From Methylacidimicrobium sp. B4 (GTDB lineage: Bacteria > Verrucomicrobiota > Verrucomicrobiia > Methylacidiphilales > Methylacidiphilaceae): a stretch of DNA of 64,000 bases. A model generated the notes under the pieces. The model did no database searches, was not told the origin of the DNA, and saw only the letters and a list, made by a program, of their open reading frames with translations. The position numbers and the translations under genes were made by a program. Each line of letters starts with the position of its first letter. Position 1 is the first letter of the stretch. Location of the stretch: the NCBI RefSeq assembly GCF_017310545.1, contig NZ_CP066203.1, positions 930,001 through 994,000 of the forward strand, given 5' to 3'. Shown piece by piece: positions 61,257 to 64,000 of this stretch.

Positions 61257-62069
61257 ATGCGGTTGAAAGAACGGCTGGGAGAGAGCGGCAATCTCTCCGT
61301 CCGCAGGGGAGTCTGTCTCCAGGCAGGATGGGGCCGTCGGGCTCTGTACCTTCTCGTCGTCCAAGCTCTCTTCGTGCTTCCCTCTCCGTTGGCCCACGCT
61401 GCGGCTCCGAGCGTGCTGGTCCGCTGGTATGGTCACGCCTTCATCTATCTGATCGCCTCCACCGGAATTCGGATTGCGGTCGATCCCTTCGGGGACGAAA
61501 CGGTTCACTACCATTTCCCGGGATCGCTCCAGGCCGACGTCGTCCTGATCAGCAATGAAGCAAACGATCGATCGGCGGGTGAACGCATTCAGGGTTCTCC
61601 CCAGATCTTTCGCAGCGTCGCGGCCCTCGGCACGAATAACGCCCGCGGTCTTCTCTTCCGAGGCATCCTTACCTTCCGTGACAAATCCCAAGGAGCGATT
61701 CACGGGCACAATACCGCCTTCGTCTTCGAGCTCGACGGAATCCGCTTTGCCCACCTCGGGGACTTGGGGCATCCTCTCAGTCCGGAACTGCTGGCCGAAT
61801 TCGGAAAGGTAGACGTTCTCTTCCTCCCGGTCGGTCGAGACAGCCTGATGATCTCCGAACTCGATAAGATTGCGAGCGATCTTTCCGCACGGATCATCGT
61901 CCCGATCGCGTATCGGACTGAGCTTAGCGGCGACCTGGAATTGCGGTCGCTGGAAGGCTATGTGGACAGTCGCCCCAATATCCGGTGGATCGACGGTGCA
62001 GAGTTTTCCCTCAGCGCGTCGGAGATCCCTCCCACTCCGATGATCTATGCCTTTCGAGGCACGCCATGA
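61257..62069 (+). CDS. Secreted MBL-fold protein lacking the metal-binding motif
   Basis: A 270-residue protein with a signal peptide (about residues 27-48, ALYLLVVQALFVLPSPLAHA). The fold resembles UlaG-type MBL proteins: VLVRWYGHAFIYLIA, IRIAVDPFGDE, FAHLGDLGHPL and DVLFLPVG. In place of the metal motif HxHxDH after VVLIS it has NEANDRS, so both first His are Asn and the last is not His. It is probably not a zinc hydrolase. The stop overlaps the purD ATG (ATGA). The start is the ATG at 61257, right after tRNA-Asp. Confidence 0.72.
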   Translation: MRLKERLGESGNLSVRRGVCLQAGWGRRALYLLVVQALFVLPSPLAHAAAPSVLVRWYGHAFIYLIASTGIRIAVDPFGDETVHYHFPGSLQADVVLISNEANDRSAGERIQGSPQIFRSVAALGTNNARGLLFRGILTFRDKSQGAIHGHNTAFVFELDGIRFAHLGDLGHPLSPELLAEFGKVDVLFLPVGRDSLMISELDKIASDLSARIIVPIAYRTELSGDLELRSLEGYVDSRPNIRWIDGAEFSLSASEIPPTPMIYAFRGTP

Positions 62070-63367
62070 AGGTGCTGGTCGTCGGAGGCGGTTCGCGCGA
62101 GCATGCCCTCTGCTGGGCGCTCCGTCAGGACCCGGCGGTGGAACGCATCTACGCCGCACCCGGTAATGCCGGCACGGCGCTGCTCGCCGACAACCTGCCG
62201 ATCGCCGCCGATGACATCGACTCTCTCGCTCACCAAGCCCAAGAGCTACGGCCGGACTTGACCATCGTCGGACCCGAAGCCCCCCTCTGCGCCGGCATCG
62301 CCGACACATTCGGCCGGCACGGCCTTCCGGTCTTCGGTCCGACTCGTCGTGCGGCACGACTGGAAGGGAGCAAAGTGTGGACGAAGGAGCTCGCACGGCG
62401 CTTCGGCATCCCGACCGCGGAGGCGCATTCCTTTGACGATCCCCGCCAAGCGCTCGCCTTCAGCCGCCGCTTCCCCTTTCCCCAGGTCATCAAGGCGGAC
62501 GGCCTCGCTTCCGGCAAGGGGGTGTTCATCGCAACGGACTTTGCGCAAGCCCGGGATGCCATTACTTCCCTGATGGAGCGTCGCCTTTACGGATCGGCCG
62601 GGCACCGCATCCTGGTCGAGGCCTTCCTGGAAGGAGTCGAGCTCTCCGCTTTCGCTCTTTTTGATACCCGGCAATACACGATCCTGGGTTTCGCCCACGA
62701 CTACAAGCGGATCAACGATGGGGATTCCGGGCCCAATACGGGCGGTATGGGCGCGTTTTTGCCGAGCCCTTTGCTCTCCCCCTCCCTCGTCCGGCAGATC
62801 GAGGAATCGATCTTTTCCCGACTGCATGCCGCCTGCATCGAGGAGAAGCTCGAATACCGCGGAGTCCTTTACGCGGGGCTCATGGTGACCGAGAAGGGCC
62901 CTTTCCTCCTGGAGATCAATGTCCGCTTCGGGGACCCCGAGGCGCAGGTGCTCCTTCCGTCCCTGAGAACGCCTCTCAGCGAAATCGCCCAAGCGGTTTG
63001 CCGCGACGAGCTGAGCGGGCTTCGTCTGGTCCGACATCCGCGCTCGGTCGTGGGTGTGGTGATCGCGTCCTCCGGGTATCCCGACAACCCTCGGCAGGGC
63101 GACCGGATTACCCTTTCTGACTCCCCGTCCTCGGCGTCGGGAAGGCAGGGCGTTCTCTTTCACGGCGCCACCAAGCGGAACCAAGGGCTTCTCCGAACGG
63201 CCGGCGGGCGGGTGTTCACCGCCGTCGGGTGGGGCGATCGCCTCTCCGAGGCTAGATTGCACGCGTACCAAGAGGTAGACGCGGTGTCCTTCCCTGGAAT
63301 GCACTTCCGCAAGGATATCGCCAGCTCCCTGGCCGGCCATCCCGTGGCCGAGCCTCACGAGGCCTAG
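62066..63367 (+). CDS. purD: Phosphoribosylamine--glycine ligase
   Basis: PurD joins glycine to phosphoribosylamine in the second step of purine synthesis. The 433-residue ATP-grasp enzyme has VLVVGGGSREHALCWAL, VGPEAPLCAGIADTF, IKADGLASGKGVFIA, NDGDSGPNTGGMGAF and LLEINVRFGDPEAQVLLP, the metal-binding Glu/Asn block. It is full length. The ATG overlaps the upstream gene by four bases, so it is translationally coupled to the MBL-like gene. A leaderless-type promoter of htpX follows immediately. Confidence 0.97.
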   Translation: MKVLVVGGGSREHALCWALRQDPAVERIYAAPGNAGTALLADNLPIAADDIDSLAHQAQELRPDLTIVGPEAPLCAGIADTFGRHGLPVFGPTRRAARLEGSKVWTKELARRFGIPTAEAHSFDDPRQALAFSRRFPFPQVIKADGLASGKGVFIATDFAQARDAITSLMERRLYGSAGHRILVEAFLEGVELSAFALFDTRQYTILGFAHDYKRINDGDSGPNTGGMGAFLPSPLLSPSLVRQIEESIFSRLHAACIEEKLEYRGVLYAGLMVTEKGPFLLEINVRFGDPEAQVLLPSLRTPLSEIAQAVCRDELSGLRLVRHPRSVVGVVIASSGYPDNPRQGDRITLSDSPSSASGRQGVLFHGATKRNQGLLRTAGGRVFTAVGWGDRLSEARLHAYQEVDAVSFPGMHFRKDIASSLAGHPVAEPHEA

Positions 63368-63373
63368 CCCGCC

Positions 63374-63401
63374 TTGCGTTTCCGCCGACCCCGATTATAC
63401 T
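63374..63401 (+). promoter_or_regulatory. Promoter placing the htpX start codon near +1
   Basis: TTGCGT (63374-63379) and TATACT (63396-63401) are 16 bases apart. The -10 ends seven bases before the ATG at 63409, so transcription would start at or next to the A of ATG. No Shine-Dalgarno site can fit, which suggests a leaderless mRNA. Confidence 0.5.
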
Positions 63402-63408
63402 ATTGCCC

Positions 63409-64000
63409 ATGATCAAGCGCATCTTGCTATTGACGGTCACCAACGTCGCAGTCCTGGTACTGCTGACGGCCGTCATCTCGGTATTGCACCTCGATCGCTG
63501 GCTCACCGCAGCCGGCATCAATTATCCGCTTCTTCTCGTCTTCTCCTTGGTCGTCGGCTTCACAGGAAGCTTCCTCTCGCTCGCCATCTCGAAATGGATG
63601 GCCAAGATGACCTACAACATCCAGGTCATCGATGCTCCACAGACCGACGGAGAAGAATGGCTGGTCCATACCGTGCGGGAGCTTGCGGCCCGCGCCCGGA
63701 TCGCCATGCCGGAAGTTGGCATCTACCAGAGCCCGGAGGTCAACGCGTTCGCTACGGGACCTTCCCGCTCCAACGCGCTCGTTGCGGTGAGCACGGGCCT
63801 TCTCTCCCAGATGGATCGCCACCAGATCGAAGGCGTTCTCGGTCACGAGATCACGCACATCTCAAACGGGGACATGGTCACCATGACCCTGCTCCAAGGC
63901 GTGGTGAATACCTTCGTGGTCTTTCTTTCCCGCATCATCGGCGTAGCGATTGACAGCTTCCTTAGCCGCGGCGAGGAGGAGCGCCGAGGCGTCGGAATGG
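63409..64000 (+). CDS. htpX: Membrane protease HtpX, 3' end cut off by the window
   Basis: HtpX is a zinc-dependent inner-membrane protease that removes misfolded membrane proteins. The first 197 residues are visible: two N-terminal membrane helices (about 5-27 and 38-60), MPEVGIYQSPEVNAFATGP and the zinc motif HEITH in VLGHEITHISNGDMVTM. A third helix starts near residue 165. The gene continues beyond base 64000. Its promoter lies in the gap after purD. With the HtrA genes, Prc and the rhomboid-like gene this adds to the envelope proteolysis set in the window. Confidence 0.95.
   Translation, partial: MIKRILLLTVTNVAVLVLLTAVISVLHLDRWLTAAGINYPLLLVFSLVVGFTGSFLSLAISKWMAKMTYNIQVIDAPQTDGEEWLVHTVRELAARARIAMPEVGIYQSPEVNAFATGPSRSNALVAVSTGLLSQMDRHQIEGVLGHEITHISNGDMVTMTLLQGVVNTFVVFLSRIIGVAIDSFLSRGEEERRGVGM

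Overview
The window is a compact, GC-rich (roughly 60-65% by eye) bacterial chromosome segment. Most of it is housekeeping genes in short operons that often overlap by ATGA. A complete Pup-type proteasome cluster outside an actinobacterial context, with a modifier ending in Gly-Glu (UBact-like), fits Verrucomicrobiota or a similar phylum. A haem-c-bearing bd-family oxidase, the gene order and the GC content make a Methylacidimicrobium-like verrucomicrobium a reasonable guess. That placement is inference; there is no rRNA in the window to confirm it.

Layout. 1-1044 (+): 3' end of obg and a small TMEM14-like membrane protein. 1399-12756 (-): a long co-directional block, in transcription order pyrF, mpa/ARC, dop, pup/UBact, prcB, prcA, pafA, ffh, rpsP, trmD, rplS, rnhB, yraN. 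It places ubiquitin-like tagging and proteasomal degradation upstream of SRP and ribosome genes. 12725-15636 (+): ispE, an AIF-like FAD reductase, queE. 15695-18966 (-): aldo/keto reductase, a DUF167 protein, a secreted PDZ protein, a membrane coiled-coil protein and a tiny lipoprotein. 19250-21826 (+): queD, lysS with a clear terminator, tRNA-Ala(CGC) and a macrodomain gene. 21937-25461 (-): tRNA-Ala(GGC), a Sel1-repeat protein, DAHP synthase, mutY. 25484-29205 (+): RNase HIII, a DegP-like protease and a rhomboid-like protein without its nucleophile.

29489-32134 (-): a two-gene cytochrome bd-family oxidase whose large subunit carries a C-terminal cytochrome c domain. It is preceded by a good promoter overlapped by a small palindrome. 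32439-38277 (+): ROK kinase, dinB, an Slp-like protein with a Gly/Met-rich tail, ligA, a LysM protein and a YajQ-family protein. 38326-41209 (-): coaX, a FabZ-like dehydratase and a second DegP/Q protease. 41390-45559 (+): a 35-residue basic protein, a YacP-like nuclease, trpS, a chorismate mutase joined to a diverged C-terminal domain, and an unassigned coiled-coil membrane protein. An IS607-type element (serine recombinase plus TnpB) lies at about 45.6-47.5 kb beside the 3' end of aroD (-).

48457-64000 (+): the rod-shape operon mreB-mreC-mreD-PBP2-rodA, then RNase G, serS, a tail-specific protease, infA, two MBL-fold proteins flanking tRNA-Asp (the second without its metal motif), purD and the 5' part of htpX.

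Together the genes cover ribosome assembly, translation and protein targeting, cytoplasmic and envelope proteolysis (proteasome, two HtrA proteases, Prc, HtpX, a rhomboid pseudoprotease), cell shape, DNA repair and respiration. Apart from the IS607 element I see no phage, plasmid or CRISPR sequence.
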